Positions 25,869-35,995 of a DNA stretch of 64,000 nt are shown piece by piece (within the stretch, counting starts at the first letter, position 1; every line of letters starts with the position of its first letter). The stretch is from Pseudomonadales bacterium (lineage in GTDB: Bacteria; Pseudomonadota; Gammaproteobacteria; Pseudomonadales; Azotimanducaceae), in contig JACKNX010000015.1 of the NCBI GenBank assembly GCA_024234635.1, positions 1 through 64,000 of the forward strand, written 5' to 3'. The notes beneath the pieces were generated by a model that was not told the DNA's origin, did not search any database, and saw only the letters and a program-made list of their open reading frames with translations. The position numbers were made by a program, and so were the translations under genes.

Positions 25869-26542
25869 CCGGTCACCCGTCCCAACGCCTTCGTTTGCGC
25901 AGGTCGGGTGACCTAAACGTCACCCACCCTGCCTGTGGATGCGGAAAGAATACGGCAACCGATGCGTCACGTGGTCACCAGGCGTTCAGCAGCGCTAGTG
26001 GACCGCCAGCTCTCCGGCGGTCCACCGCCACCCGGTGCACAGGCCGGACTGCGGCTCGAAACCGCAACCTCTCATGGAATGCACTTCCAAGGAGACAGCG
26101 CTGGCAATCGCAACGTGGCCAGCTGCTGATAAACGGTCGCATCGGTAACTCATTGAATGTGAGAATATTTCGGCGAATAACGAACAAACACAACGCCGTA
26201 GCGACGCATTCACTGACGCCCGCTGAGTCTGAATGTGCCCGTCTGAGGATAGCGTGGCACCTGGATTGCCACCTCGATTTTCAGACCCATGCGAACCCAC
26301 CGCCGGCAAGGACGGTGAGGGCGGGATCACGTCACGACAAACGCAGCCCGGTGACAGGACGCGTGCCGATTCCGTTGGGTCACTTCACGCCTTCAGGTGG
26401 GTGATTTGCTGGTATCGTGCGCAGTACCTGCAAGTGACAGCCCCCGGTCGTACGGGACTCTCTTACCAGGTCGAGAAAAACGTCCCGGACCAGCCCGCAC
26501 CTGCATACCGCCGCTGAACCGTATCGCTTTGGGAGCCCGACA
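25869..26542. other. Long intergenic region, 674 bp
   Basis: No credible coding sequence. It contains a perfect hairpin TGGACCGCC...GGCGGTCCA at 25999-26024, a locally AT-richer segment (about 26126-26200), and the two short motifs AGCGCTAG (25991) and GGCAATCGCAACGTGGC (26103-26119), which recur in the same order beyond the next gene. The GST ribosome site GGGAG is at its end. Confidence 0.6.
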
Positions 26543-27214
26543 ATGCGCAAACTACATGGCCCTGCCACCTCACCCTTTGTCCGAAAGGCCTGGATCTTCC
26601 TGAAGGAAAAGGGCATCGACTTTGAACACCGACAGCTCGATCCACTGGACAAGAACGCGCGCTTCCTGAAAATGAATCCCCTGGGGCGCGTACCGATCCT
26701 CGAGGAGGACGACGGATACCTCATCCCGGACTCATCGGTTATCTGCGAGTACCTCGAGAGCACGCATCCGACGCCAGCACTTTACCCTTCGGAACATCGT
26801 GCGCGCGCCCGCGCGATGTGGTTGGAGGAATATGGCGACACGTTGCTGGTCGGCGTCTGCGCCCGCGTCTTCTGGATGCACATCATCATCCCGGTACGCA
26901 CCGGCAAACCGGTTGATCTCGATGAAGTCGCAACGTTCGTCGATGACAATTTCCCAGGTGCACTGGACTATCTCGAGTCGATCGCGCCCACCCATGGCTA
27001 CATGATGGGCGATCACTTTGGCATCGCCGACATTTCGCTGCTGTCACCAGTGCGTTTGCTCGATCTCGCAGGCGCGCCGCTTGATGCGAAGCGCTGGCCG
27101 AAATTCGACGCCTGGTACCAGCGCGCCATCGACCGACCGTCGGCGCGCAGCATCATCGACGCGGAGGTCGCTGCCACCGAGGTGTTTCGTACGACAGGGA
27201 ATGCGCCCAAGTGA
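26543..27214 (+). CDS. Glutathione S-transferase
   Basis: 223 residues, canonical GST length. N-terminal thioredoxin-like domain (MRKLHGPATSPFVRKAWIFL, then NPLGRVPILEEDD and DSSVICEYLE) and helical C-domain with HFGIADISLLSPVRLL. The conserved PFVRK segment marks the glutathione-side helix, with Ser10 as a possible activator. GGGAG upstream of ATG 26543. The gene is bracketed by two short direct repeats (see 25869-26542 and about 27278-27329). Confidence 0.9.
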   Translation: MRKLHGPATSPFVRKAWIFLKEKGIDFEHRQLDPLDKNARFLKMNPLGRVPILEEDDGYLIPDSSVICEYLESTHPTPALYPSEHRARARAMWLEEYGDTLLVGVCARVFWMHIIIPVRTGKPVDLDEVATFVDDNFPGALDYLESIAPTHGYMMGDHFGIADISLLSPVRLLDLAGAPLDAKRWPKFDAWYQRAIDRPSARSIIDAEVAATEVFRTTGNAPK

Positions 27215-27332
27215 ATTCGATGCGCATCACCAGGGGGTCCACCCGACGCAGGGGATGAGAACGCCCGCCATGATCTGAGCGCTAGCGGGCTGACCTGCGC
27301 AGAATCCGCCGGGGCAATCGCAACGTGGCAAT

Positions 27333-28145
27333 CTACAAGGGGTCGCCACCCAAAACTGCCGGCGTCTCGCAGTAGGTGCTGAGAATATAGCGCTGATGGC
27401 GTTCGATACGCGCTGTAAGCGCCCCGGCGATGACGGGGATCTGCCCGTTCATTGCAAAGTATTTGAGCATTCCCTTGTTCTGCCGAGTGAGTGGCATGAT
27501 CTGGGGCGGTGGAACCAGCACACACATGCTCATGGTAGCCCAGTAAACATCGGCGGCCGACACTGCGTTACCCACCAGATAGCGAGAACCGCGTTGTTCC
27601 TGAGCGGCAAGTCGTCCATCGATGAGCGAGAGCACCTCGGCCACCTTTCCCGGAGCAGCTGCGCTGGCCGCTTCGCTGTAGCCATACTTCTGAGCCAACG
27701 GACTGTCGCTCAGAATCCGCATGTTCCAGACCAACCCATCTTCGGCCAGCACCACCGCACACAGCCCGAAGACTTCCGCGCGTTGTTCGAAGTTGTCCGG
27801 GAGAAGTTTTGGCGAAGCCGGCGCGCCGATGCGCTCAGCCAGCGCCAACTGCTCGATCCAGACGTTTCGTGGCCGCTCCGCATCGTGGAACATGGTGGGA
27901 ATGCTGGTCTGGCTGGTGAGCTCGTAGAGCCTCGCCTGCCGATCTTCACCGGTTTCCTTGTCCACACCCATCATGGGATGCAGCACACGAATGAGTGGTA
28001 TGCCTTTCACGTAGCAGATATTTTTAAGCGCTTCCGCGTACAAGGCAGGCATACCGGGAATAAATGTCACCCGCGTACCCGTCTTCATCGCGGCGGCTTC
28101 ATCCAGAGAGACAAACTCTGGAACTCTGGACCCGGCGTCACTCAT
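27333..28145 (-). CDS. GST-like protein
   Basis: 270 residues with the start at ATG 28145 (MSDAGSRVPE). The N-terminal domain is atypical (VTFIPGMPALYAEALKNICY, later LTSQTSIPTMF), the C-domain has LVGNAVSAADVYWATMSM, the GST C-terminal signature. A glutathione-dependent activity is plausible but unproved. ATG 28175 is an alternative start. GGGAA precedes 28145 moderately well. It is divergent from the nitroreductase gene. Confidence 0.75.
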   Translation of the reverse strand: MSDAGSRVPEFVSLDEAAAMKTGTRVTFIPGMPALYAEALKNICYVKGIPLIRVLHPMMGVDKETGEDRQARLYELTSQTSIPTMFHDAERPRNVWIEQLALAERIGAPASPKLLPDNFEQRAEVFGLCAVVLAEDGLVWNMRILSDSPLAQKYGYSEAASAAAPGKVAEVLSLIDGRLAAQEQRGSRYLVGNAVSAADVYWATMSMCVLVPPPQIMPLTRQNKGMLKYFAMNGQIPVIAGALTARIERHQRYILSTYCETPAVLGGDPL

Positions 28146-28456
28146 CTGCTTTTCCCGAATTGCGAAGCTGACCATCTTTGCCAAGGACGACTGCTGCGTC
28201 AAAGGCTCTTTTTCCGGATTTTGGCAAAGAGGCTGCCAAACCGGTGACACGGTCGTGTGAAACGGTCTCAGGCAGGTCGGACCCTGCCTCGGTTCGACGT
28301 ACACCGGAATGTTGGTAGCGTTTTGGTGAACGGAGGACATGACGACGCCCACGATGAGCAGTACATCAGCGGCCGGGCCGGTGCAGATTCCACTGGGGCA
28401 CTACAGTCTTTCCAAACGCAGAGCCCCGCGTTCACGTAAACTACACGGCCCACCAT
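28146..28456. other. Divergent intergenic region, 311 bp
   Basis: Separates the GST-like gene (minus) and the nitroreductase (plus). One small hairpin AGGCAGG-TCGGAC-CCTGCCT lies at 28270-28289. The open minus-strand frame here is low-complexity and not protein-like. I see nothing else. Confidence 0.45.
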
Positions 28457-29149
28457 ATGGAGAGCTCCAGAGTGCAGTTTGATGATGTCCTCCTTGGACG
28501 CCGAAGCATCCGAGGCTACAAACCCGATCCCGTACCGAAAGCTCTGATCAAGGAAATTCTGGCCATAGCAATGCGTTCACCCTCGTCGATGAACACACAG
28601 CCATGGAACTTCACCGTCGTTTCAGGCGACGTGTTGAACAGGATCCGCGCCGGAAATACGGAGCGAAATCTGGCCGGCGTCCCACATTCCAGGGAATTCC
28701 GGATCGGGAAACCGTTTGCGGGCGAACATCGCGATCGCCAGGTCGGGGTTGCGAAACAACTGTTCGCCGCCATGGGCATCGCGCGAGAGGATAAGGAAGG
28801 ACGACAGGATTGGGTGTTGCGCGGTTTTCGTCAGTTTGATGCACCGGTATGTATCATCATCACCTACGACCGTGTCCTGGCAGACAGCGATGACACGGCA
28901 TTCGATTGTGGCGCGGTCACAACGGCGCTGGTTAACGCTGCCTGGTCCAGAGGTCTGGGTGCGGTAATCAACAGCCAGGGCATCATGCAGTCACCGGTGG
29001 TACGCGAACACGCGCAGATACCCGATGATCAGGTGATTATGAAAGCTGTTGCCATTGGCTGGCCCGACGAGAGTTTTCCTGCAAACGCGGTAGTTTCAGA
29101 GCGCAAGAGCGTGGATGAAGCCGCGCGATTTCTGGGCTTTGACGACTGA
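28457..29149 (+). CDS. Nitroreductase-family FMN oxidoreductase
   Basis: 230 residues. N-terminal FMN-binding signature RRSIRGYKPDPVP, then MRSPSSMNTQPWNF, both typical of nitroreductase/BluB-type folds; a later GAVTTALVNAAWSRGLGAV segment matches the dimer helix. Expected role: NAD(P)H-dependent reduction of nitro, quinone or related compounds. It may act with the nearby nitronate or flavin enzymes, but it is a single gene here. Confidence 0.88.
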   Translation: MESSRVQFDDVLLGRRSIRGYKPDPVPKALIKEILAIAMRSPSSMNTQPWNFTVVSGDVLNRIRAGNTERNLAGVPHSREFRIGKPFAGEHRDRQVGVAKQLFAAMGIAREDKEGRQDWVLRGFRQFDAPVCIIITYDRVLADSDDTAFDCGAVTTALVNAAWSRGLGAVINSQGIMQSPVVREHAQIPDDQVIMKAVAIGWPDESFPANAVVSERKSVDEAARFLGFDD

Positions 29150-29258
29150 GTCAGGTAGCTGGGGCCGGGCTAGTGGCGGGCCTTTCTTCCACCGTTAAAC
29201 CGGGCCAGGGCTGCCTGATCAGTCTCCTCGCCAGGGGATGGGGTGTAGTTTGTCGCAG

Positions 29259-30602
29259 ATGAAAGACGCACGGTTGAAGAACTCCACGCTGTTCTACTAC
29301 AGCCTGACCGAAATGCCGGTGATGATGGGCTTTTTTCCGGCAGCGGTCTTCATTCCCAGGTTCTACACCAGCGATGTGGGGGTGCCGCTTGCTTTGGTGG
29401 GCACCTATATCCTGGTCGCACGAATTGTGGATATTTTCACTGATCCATTGATGGGATATGTCAGTGATCGCGTGAAAACACCCTGGGGAAACCGCAAACC
29501 GTGGGTTCTGATGTCTGGCCCGATCATGATGCTCGCCATCTACATGCTCTTCATGCCACCGGAAGGTGCCGGTGGCGGTCATATGTTGCTCTGGATGTTG
29601 ATCCTGGGCCTGGGGCAGACGATGGTGATCATCACCTACTGGTCCTGGGGTGCAGAACTGTCCACCGATTACAACGAACGTTCGAGAGTAACCGGTTGGC
29701 GCGCGCAGGCGGGGATCATCGGCAATTTCGCAACGCAATTCATTCCGATCGCCGCAGCGGCGTTGTTCGCGTACTCCACGGATGCGCAATCCGTGCTCAA
29801 GCTGGTGGGCGTTACGATCATCGTTCTGATGCCAATCTGTCTTCTGGCCACGGTCACCCAGGTGCCCGAACCGGTACGTCCCCCTCAGGAGCGCGTACCC
29901 ATCTTCGAGGGGCTGAAACTCATGTTCACCAACAAGCCGTTTCTGCGCCTGGTGGTAGCGTTCATGATCGGCTCCATCGGATTGAACATCACCACGCCCC
30001 TGTACCTGTTTTTCGTGTCGGATGTGCTGGGCGCTGAAGACAAGACGCCCTATATCCTGAGCATCTACATGGTGACGAGCTTTGCCTCGGTGCCATTCTG
30101 GGTGTGGTTGTCAACGAAGATCTCCAAGCACCGCGCCTATGTGGCGTCTTTTGCGCTGATCGCATTTACTCATCCGTTTTACCTGTTGCTGGGTGAGGGC
30201 GACGTCTGGTGGATGCTCCCGGTCACCATAGCAACCGGATTTGCCTCCGGCGGCTTCAGTCAGATGCTCCCCAACGCAATGAAGGCGGATGTCATCGACT
30301 ATGACACCTTGCGAACGGGGGAAAACAGAGCAGCCCTGTTTTTCTCAGCGTGGTCCTTCGCACAGAAATCCACTGCATCCATCGGTGCTGCGATTGCAAT
30401 GTTCGGCCTCGCGTTGCTGGGGTTCAACGCCGAATCGGGCGCCGTGAATGGTGCGGAGGAACTCTTTGGCCTTCGTTTTCTGTTCTCCGCATTCCCGTCG
30501 ATATTTTTCCTCGGTGGCGCATTGATCGTCTGGAATTTCCCGATCACAGCGGAACGTCAGAAAGGGATCAGGGCAGAGATTGAAGCCAGAACGCAAGCCT
30601 GA
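29259..30602 (+). CDS. MFS transporter, GPH/MelB-like (MFS_2) symporter
   Basis: 447 residues with about 12 hydrophobic helices. The cation-symporter motifs are visible: RIVDIFTDPLMGYVSDR and WGNRKPWVL near the N-terminal half, and VIDYDTLRTGENRAALFFS in the second half, both diagnostic of the glycoside-pentoside-hexuronide group. In environmental bacteria this group also imports other solutes, so sugar transport is not certain. Start ATG 29259 is preferred; ATG 29238 seven codons upstream is possible. Confidence 0.88.
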   Translation: MKDARLKNSTLFYYSLTEMPVMMGFFPAAVFIPRFYTSDVGVPLALVGTYILVARIVDIFTDPLMGYVSDRVKTPWGNRKPWVLMSGPIMMLAIYMLFMPPEGAGGGHMLLWMLILGLGQTMVIITYWSWGAELSTDYNERSRVTGWRAQAGIIGNFATQFIPIAAAALFAYSTDAQSVLKLVGVTIIVLMPICLLATVTQVPEPVRPPQERVPIFEGLKLMFTNKPFLRLVVAFMIGSIGLNITTPLYLFFVSDVLGAEDKTPYILSIYMVTSFASVPFWVWLSTKISKHRAYVASFALIAFTHPFYLLLGEGDVWWMLPVTIATGFASGGFSQMLPNAMKADVIDYDTLRTGENRAALFFSAWSFAQKSTASIGAAIAMFGLALLGFNAESGAVNGAEELFGLRFLFSAFPSIFFLGGALIVWNFPITAERQKGIRAEIEARTQA

Positions 30603-30723
30603 CCCGCGGTGACACTGCGCCGCGGTGTGGCGATGATGATCAGCGCCGTTGCGCGCCACGAACCCTGAACGAAACGATCCGCCCCGGCGCTGGAAGAAAT
30701 TGACGCAGGAGCCAGGCGAAAGC

Positions 30724-31488
30724 CTATGGCCCGCCTGACACCTGAATCACCTGGCCGGTTACCCACGCCGCACCACGTGACGCCAGAAACAGTGCCGCGG
30801 CACCGAGGTCTTCCGGCGTACCCAGCCTTCCGGCGGGCAGGCGCAGCATTTTTTCCAGCTTCGGCAGATCATCGTCGGTCAGGCGCATGGCTTTCATGGC
30901 TATTTCCGTTGGAACCATGCCGGGCATGATGCCGTTCACCCGAATGCGCGGCCCCAGCTCCTGAGCAAAATTCCTGGTCAGCACGTTGACGCCTGCCTTT
31001 GCGGCGGCGTAGTGCCCGCTGCCGGGCACGATCATCTCCGCTGCGAGCGAGGAGATGTTGATGATGCGTCCACCCTCCGCCAGGCGCTTGGACGCGATCG
31101 TGCAACCCTGCCATACAGCGGTCAGGTTAAGTGCAATGGTCGCCTGCCATTCGCTTTCCGGCAGCTCCGCGAGCGGCATCTGCACGGGCGAGCCACCGGC
31201 GTTGTTCACCCAGATGTTCAAGGAGCCGAACGTGTCGATCGCGGCATCAGCCAGTGCGTGCAACTGCTGCGAGTCAGTAACATCCGTCGGCACGGCTATC
31301 GCCTTGCCACCATCGGCGCGGATTTCTTCAGCGACCCGTTCTATCTCGGCCTCGCGTCTCGCGGCACACACCACGGCGGCGCCAGCGGCGGCCAACACTT
31401 TGGCAATTCCTTCGCCGATGCCCCGGCCGGCACCGGTGACCACGGCGACATCGCCCTCCAGCGAATAGAGTGCGTGAACATTTTTCAT
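30724..31488 (-). CDS. Short-chain dehydrogenase/reductase
   Basis: 254 residues. Classical SDR: cofactor motif TGAGRGIGEGIA, NNAG motif in WVNNAGGSP, catalytic Ser in NISSLAAE, and the active-site HYAAAKAGV supplying Tyr and Lys (YxxxK). C-terminal VTGQVIQVSGGP is typical. Compare the sister SDR at 21909, which lacks Tyr and Lys. ATG 31488 has a GAGG upstream. Confidence 0.92.
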   Translation of the reverse strand: MKNVHALYSLEGDVAVVTGAGRGIGEGIAKVLAAAGAAVVCAARREAEIERVAEEIRADGGKAIAVPTDVTDSQQLHALADAAIDTFGSLNIWVNNAGGSPVQMPLAELPESEWQATIALNLTAVWQGCTIASKRLAEGGRIINISSLAAEMIVPGSGHYAAAKAGVNVLTRNFAQELGPRIRVNGIMPGMVPTEIAMKAMRLTDDDLPKLEKMLRLPAGRLGTPEDLGAAALFLASRGAAWVTGQVIQVSGGP

Positions 31489-31696
31489 GGCGGGTACCTC
31501 GTTGTTGCTGGATGAAGTTTTCTTTCTCTGGCGCAGGAATGTAACGGATCCTGAGGGTTGCCGTCGCCAAATTACCACCCGAGGGAGGGGTGTATGAGCC
31601 GAGTTCAGCTTGCGCACGCCATGAGTTGAAACAACCCTTCAGCGACGGCTGGCTTCATGTCCTGGCAAGCCCACGATTCTTGGCCCACGGTCAGCG

Positions 31697-32437
31697 TCAG
31701 GAATTTCCCACTTTCCGCTTCGTTGATGTTTCCGGGCGGTCGTTGGACCAATCCCGACTAAATTGGGCCGGCGACCGGCCGCCCAATGAACCATGCGGAC
31801 GAATGGTATTGTATTCGTCCAGCCACTGCTCGGTGATCGCTGTTGCCTCCTGAACGGTTTCGAACGCCCAGCGATCCAGACAAGTGGTTCGGAATATCGA
31901 GTTGAAATTCTCACCGTATGCGTTCTGCCAAGGACTTCCTGGCTCGATGTAGTGGCATCCGATGGATCGCTTCTCCAACCATGACTTCACTGACCGGGTA
32001 ACGCACTCAGGACCGTTTTCGCTACGAAGGCACTGTGGGGCACCACGTTCACGGATGATCTTGCCAAGCGCTCGAGCCACATCCTGACTGGTAAGGCTCC
32101 GGCCGTATTCCACTGACAGCGCTTCTCTCGTGCATTCATCGACAATGGTCAGAAAACGAAGACTTCGACCATCCGCTGTCAGATCGTGAACAAAGTCATA
32201 GCTCCAGACGTGATTCGGGTGCGTCGCGCGATGAACCCACTGGGTCGTTTGCCCAGGAACCCGCTTTTTCCGCCGCTTTCTACGGACCTGCAGGCCTTCT
32301 CGACGACGGATCAGGCAAGCTCGTTCTCGGCCAACCGGGAATTTCTCTCGACCAATCAGATCCGTGCGATCTCCGAGCCATCCCCATAGATGAGGATCGG
32401 CTGGCCCAGCGCCGCCTGCAACGCCAACTCGTGCCAT
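31697..32437 (-). pseudogene. Decayed IS3-family transposase (OrfB, integrase core)
   Basis: Minus-strand remnant of the DDE transposase of an IS3-group element. HPNHVWSYDFVHD gives the first Asp; the second metal residue region reads RSENGPEC where RSDNGPEF is normal, so the catalytic Asp is Glu; the final Glu region is GSPWQNAYGENFNS; the end matches YNTIRPHGSLGGRSPAQF. The N-terminal part before about residue 35 is out of register, OrfA is absent and no terminal repeats could be placed. It is probably inactive. Confidence 0.8.
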
Positions 32438-32566
32438 ACGCCTGGCAACACGGGGAAAGACCCGTTATTTGCCCTATCCACCCATGCCGTTCCAGACGAG
32501 CCAGGGTGCATGGCTGAACCAGACCACCGATATGGAGATTGGCGGGCTTGCGAATACCGGCTCTGC

Positions 32567-32642
<76 letters not shown>

Positions 32643-32719
32643 CACTCAAGCGTAATCAGGCCGCGCGGGCCAGGCTCGGTCGGCATAGAATCGCCCTCAG
32701 CCCCTGATTCGGCCCGACG

Positions 32720-35710
32720 ATGATCTGCAGCACCTGCAACTTCGACAATCCCGTCAGCATGAAATTCTGCGGCGGTTGCGGCGCGAGGATCGAGGTTAGA
32801 TCCCTGCAAGAGGAACGGCGCCACCTGACGGTGATGTTCTGCGACCTCCTCGAAAGCACGGTCATGGCGCAGCGGCTGGACCCGGAGGACATGCTGCATG
32901 TGGTCAGAGCATTTCAGTCCGCCGCAAGACAGGCCGTGGAGCAATATGACGGCCATGTAGCCCAGTATCTCGGCGACGGTCTGCTCATCTACTTCGGCTA
33001 TCCGACCGCCCATGAAGACGATGCAACCCGCGCAATGCATGCCGGCCTTGAGATTCTATCCGCCCTCTCCGAGCTGTCTGAGCGGATGCAGCGTGAACGG
33101 GGTGTGTCCATTGACGGTCGCATCGGCGTGCACAGCGGCCTCGCCGTCACCGAGCGCTTCGCCACCGGCTCGGTACCCAACACCGCTGCGCGTATCCAGT
33201 CGCAGGCGCAAGCCGGTGAGCTGCTGATCTCGGCGGACGTGCACGCGCTGCTGGATTCGAGCATCGACTGCGAATTAGCCGGCGCATACCCCTTGCGCGG
33301 TCTAAGTGGACGCACGGTGCTGTTTCGCGTCAAAGGCCTGGCGCCGGTGCCAACCCATGAATTCCTGGAGCGATCAGCGTTCGTTGGCCGAGGCGCTGAA
33401 CTCCACGGCCTTCTCGACGCGTACGGCCGAGCCAACCAAGGAAGCGGCAGAACCCTGTATCTTCGTGCCGAGGCTGGCATCGGCAAGTCACGCCTGGTTC
33501 GAGAGCTCGCAGCTTCCCTGGGTGGCCTTGCGGAAACGGTCACTTGTCGCTGTGCCGCATACCAACAGCACACACCCTACTACCCGATTCTGGATGCTCT
33601 GAGTCGCGCTCCAGAACTGGGGCAGGAGCAGGACGATACGCTGCTTGCCGACTTTCTTGCTCAAAAAGCGCTGACCGCACCGACTGACAGACGACAACGG
33701 CGCGACACCATCTCAGCCGTCGCCCGTTCGCTGTTGCGGTACGCCGGCAATCGCAATCGCCTTTTGATTTTCGAAGACCTGCATTGGGCAGATCCATCGT
33801 CACTGGAAGTGATCCAGGAGGTAGCGGCACTAGCGAAGGCCTCATCCACGCTGGTGCTCGCAACCTTCCGCCCGTCGTTTGCGCCAACCTGGCCAACGCC
33901 GGCGGAGGATGTCATCAACCTCAAACCGCTGACCGCCGATGAAGCGATGGCGTTCCTGCAGGAAAATCACAACCAGCTCGCCCCCTCGGCACGCCAGAGT
34001 ATTGTGCAGCGCAGCGATGGCGTACCGTTGTTTCTGGAGGAGCTCTGCGTCTGTCTGCGCGACGACACCGACAAGGTTCCGCTGACACTGCGCGATGCAC
34101 TCACCGCGCGTCTCGATGCACTGAGGGAGCACCGGGAAGTGGTACAGATCGCCGCGTTGATCGGCCGGCGATTCACACTGCAGATGATTGCGGACGCCGG
34201 CGTGGTTACCTTGCCGGTGATACGCCAGAGCATCGCCGCGGCGGAGCAGCAGGGGCTGGTTGTTAAACTCGCCACACACGGCGAGGGCGTCTTCGCATTT
34301 CGCCATGCCCTCATTCAGGAGACTGCCTACGACACCATCCTGCGCCAACGCCGCAAGCAACTGCACGGTGAGGTTGCAGCCCGCATGCGCGCGTCCCACA
34401 GCGAAGACCATGCGTTGATGGCTTTGCACGCCGAGCGGGCGGAGCAGTTCACCGACGCGGTGCATGCCTACCGGAATGCGAGCAAAGCCTCACACCAACG
34501 TGGCGCCTACGTCGAAGCGTTGCACTTTCAGGATCGCGCGCTCGAGCTGTTGGGGATGGTTGCCGCATCCCCGGAAAACCGCCGTGAGCGCTTCTCCCTG
34601 CTGCTGACCAGGGCGCACCTCGCGACGGTGCTGTTTGGCTACACCGATGAAGAGGTGGTGCGCAGCTTCGAACAGGCGCGCGCACTGTTGGACGCGGGAG
34701 ACATCGAGGCGGACCCGTTCCGTTTCTATCGGGGTTACTGGGGGCTGCATGCGTCCCGCAGCGACATCGATCGCGCCACCGTCGCAGCAAACGTGCTCAG
34801 CGAGCTGGCGGAGCGTTCGAAGAATCGTCTGGATCAGCAGTTTGCGGTGACGGCCCACGCCGGCAATGCGTTCTACAACGGCAAGCTCGAAGAGGCATCA
34901 CGGTTGTTCAACAGCGTATTGGGCTCCGACGCTGAAGCTGTTGCACGAGAGATGGGCATGGGGCTGGTGGTAGCGCACCTGTCTCTTGCGTGGTGCTCAT
35001 CGTTGCGTGGCGATGTGGACAGGGCAACCAGCATACTCGACAACGTGCGACGCGCAGCGATCAACGACGACGCCCAGTTCCTGCTGGCGCACTGCCTGTG
35101 CTTCAGCTGCGCAATATTCGAAGACATCGGCAAGCCCATGGTGGAGCTCAAGGAAACCGCCGATACGGCCGAGGCGGTATGCAGCAAACAGGGCTTTGGC
35201 GAATGGCTCGGCTACGCGCGCATGCACGCAGCTTACGCGCTTGCGCGCGAGGGTGATGCCCAGGGGTTGCGGGATATGGAGCGGCTTGTCGCTGAGCTCT
35301 ACAACGGACGCGGAGAGAACAGCTGGGCGCACAGCCTGATGACCCTCGCGGAGGTACAGCTTCTGCACGGCGACGCCAAAAGCGCGTTGCACACCATTGA
35401 ACAGGCGCTACGTATCTGCCGCGACCGGGTGGGCCGTTACGCAGAGGCAGATTGTCATCGCGTGCATGCAGAGATTCTGTTGAACATGAAGCAAGGTACG
35501 AAGGCGCGCGCGGCACTTGCCCGCGCCGCCGCCACGGCTCGCGCCGACGGCGCGTATTATCCGCTGATGCGCACGCTCACCCGGTGGTTGCAGATCGAGC
35601 CGCAGAACGGTCTGGAGGCGCAACTGGACGACGTGCTCAACAAGCATATCCACGGCGTGACACGACATGTCCAAGATGCTCGAGCGCTGTTGAGCGCAGA
35701 AGCGATCTAA
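32720..35710 (+). CDS. Zinc-ribbon, class III cyclase, AAA-type ATPase and TPR regulatory protein
   Basis: 996 residues. In order: an N-terminal zinc ribbon (C3, C6, C17, C20); a class III adenylate/guanylate cyclase domain (about 35-215) with metal Asps D42 (MFCDLLEST) and D86 (YLGDGLLIYFG) and the transition-state pair N154 and R158 in VPNTAARIQ; a STAND-like P-loop ATPase with Walker A EAGIGKS (251-257) and Walker B LLIFEDLHWAD (about 348-357); then alpha-helical TPR-like repeats to the C-terminus. This architecture is common in proteobacteria as stand-alone sensors, output unknown. All visible cyclase catalytic residues are intact. A weak -10 (TAGAAT, 32686-32691) precedes it and a 7-bp repeat array lies further upstream. 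Confidence 0.9.
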   Translation: MICSTCNFDNPVSMKFCGGCGARIEVRSLQEERRHLTVMFCDLLESTVMAQRLDPEDMLHVVRAFQSAARQAVEQYDGHVAQYLGDGLLIYFGYPTAHEDDATRAMHAGLEILSALSELSERMQRERGVSIDGRIGVHSGLAVTERFATGSVPNTAARIQSQAQAGELLISADVHALLDSSIDCELAGAYPLRGLSGRTVLFRVKGLAPVPTHEFLERSAFVGRGAELHGLLDAYGRANQGSGRTLYLRAEAGIGKSRLVRELAASLGGLAETVTCRCAAYQQHTPYYPILDALSRAPELGQEQDDTLLADFLAQKALTAPTDRRQRRDTISAVARSLLRYAGNRNRLLIFEDLHWADPSSLEVIQEVAALAKASSTLVLATFRPSFAPTWPTPAEDVINLKPLTADEAMAFLQENHNQLAPSARQSIVQRSDGVPLFLEELCVCLRDDTDKVPLTLRDALTARLDALREHREVVQIAALIGRRFTLQMIADAGVVTLPVIRQSIAAAEQQGLVVKLATHGEGVFAFRHALIQETAYDTILRQRRKQLHGEVAARMRASHSEDHALMALHAERAEQFTDAVHAYRNASKASHQRGAYVEALHFQDRALELLGMVAASPENRRERFSLLLTRAHLATVLFGYTDEEVVRSFEQARALLDAGDIEADPFRFYRGYWGLHASRSDIDRATVAANVLSELAERSKNRLDQQFAVTAHAGNAFYNGKLEEASRLFNSVLGSDAEAVAREMGMGLVVAHLSLAWCSSLRGDVDRATSILDNVRRAAINDDAQFLLAHCLCFSCAIFEDIGKPMVELKETADTAEAVCSKQGFGEWLGYARMHAAYALAREGDAQGLRDMERLVAELYNGRGENSWAHSLMTLAEVQLLHGDAKSALHTIEQALRICRDRVGRYAEADCHRVHAEILLNMKQGTKARAALARAAATARADGAYYPLMRTLTRWLQIEPQNGLEAQLDDVLNKHIHGVTRHVQDARALLSAEAI

Positions 35711-35800
35711 GGGTTGTACCAGACCGGGCTGGAGTACGCCCGCTCCTGGATGATGAGCTGCAGTAGTCGCGACTTAATCTGACACTTTGATTGAAGAAGA

Positions 35801-35859
35801 GAAGGTTACCCGTTTTGGTGGAGGTGCGAACCAAACCAACAAAACGAGAGGTAACCTTC
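35801..35859. repeat. Long inverted repeat, possible mobile-element remnant
   Basis: GAAGGTTACC (35801-35810) pairs with GGTAACCTTC (35850-35859), and CGTTTTG (35811-35817) with CAAAACG (35840-35846). The flanking sequence at 35765-35784 reads as TGTCAGATTAAGTCGCGACT on the minus strand, resembling an insertion-sequence terminus, and a short frame after the repeat (VLQSNERIIK) resembles the start of a transposase. The rest of 35711-36182 contains the structured repeat below and no gene. Confidence 0.55.
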
Positions 35860-35995
35860 GTGTTGCAGAGTAATGAACGAATCATCAAACCCGTGTGTGA
35901 GCGTTCGGGCGAACGGCCGGCGTTAGTGATTATGCGGGGGATCCAGAAACTGACTCCACTATATCCCCCGCTGCAATACCGTGCAGAACCGGCTA

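Noticed and set aside
26040..26080. Possible tRNA T-arm (TGCGG...CCGCA)
   Set aside because: Loop sequence does not fit TTCGA and no acceptor, D or anticodon arms can be drawn.
25895..26404. 169-codon open frame in the long intergenic gap
   Set aside because: Composition is Arg/Ser/Thr-rich with no domain and it spans a hairpin and repeat; a chance frame in GC-rich DNA.
31000..31515. Long plus-strand frames opposite the SDR and transposase genes
   Set aside because: Shadow frames of well-supported minus-strand genes with no family features.
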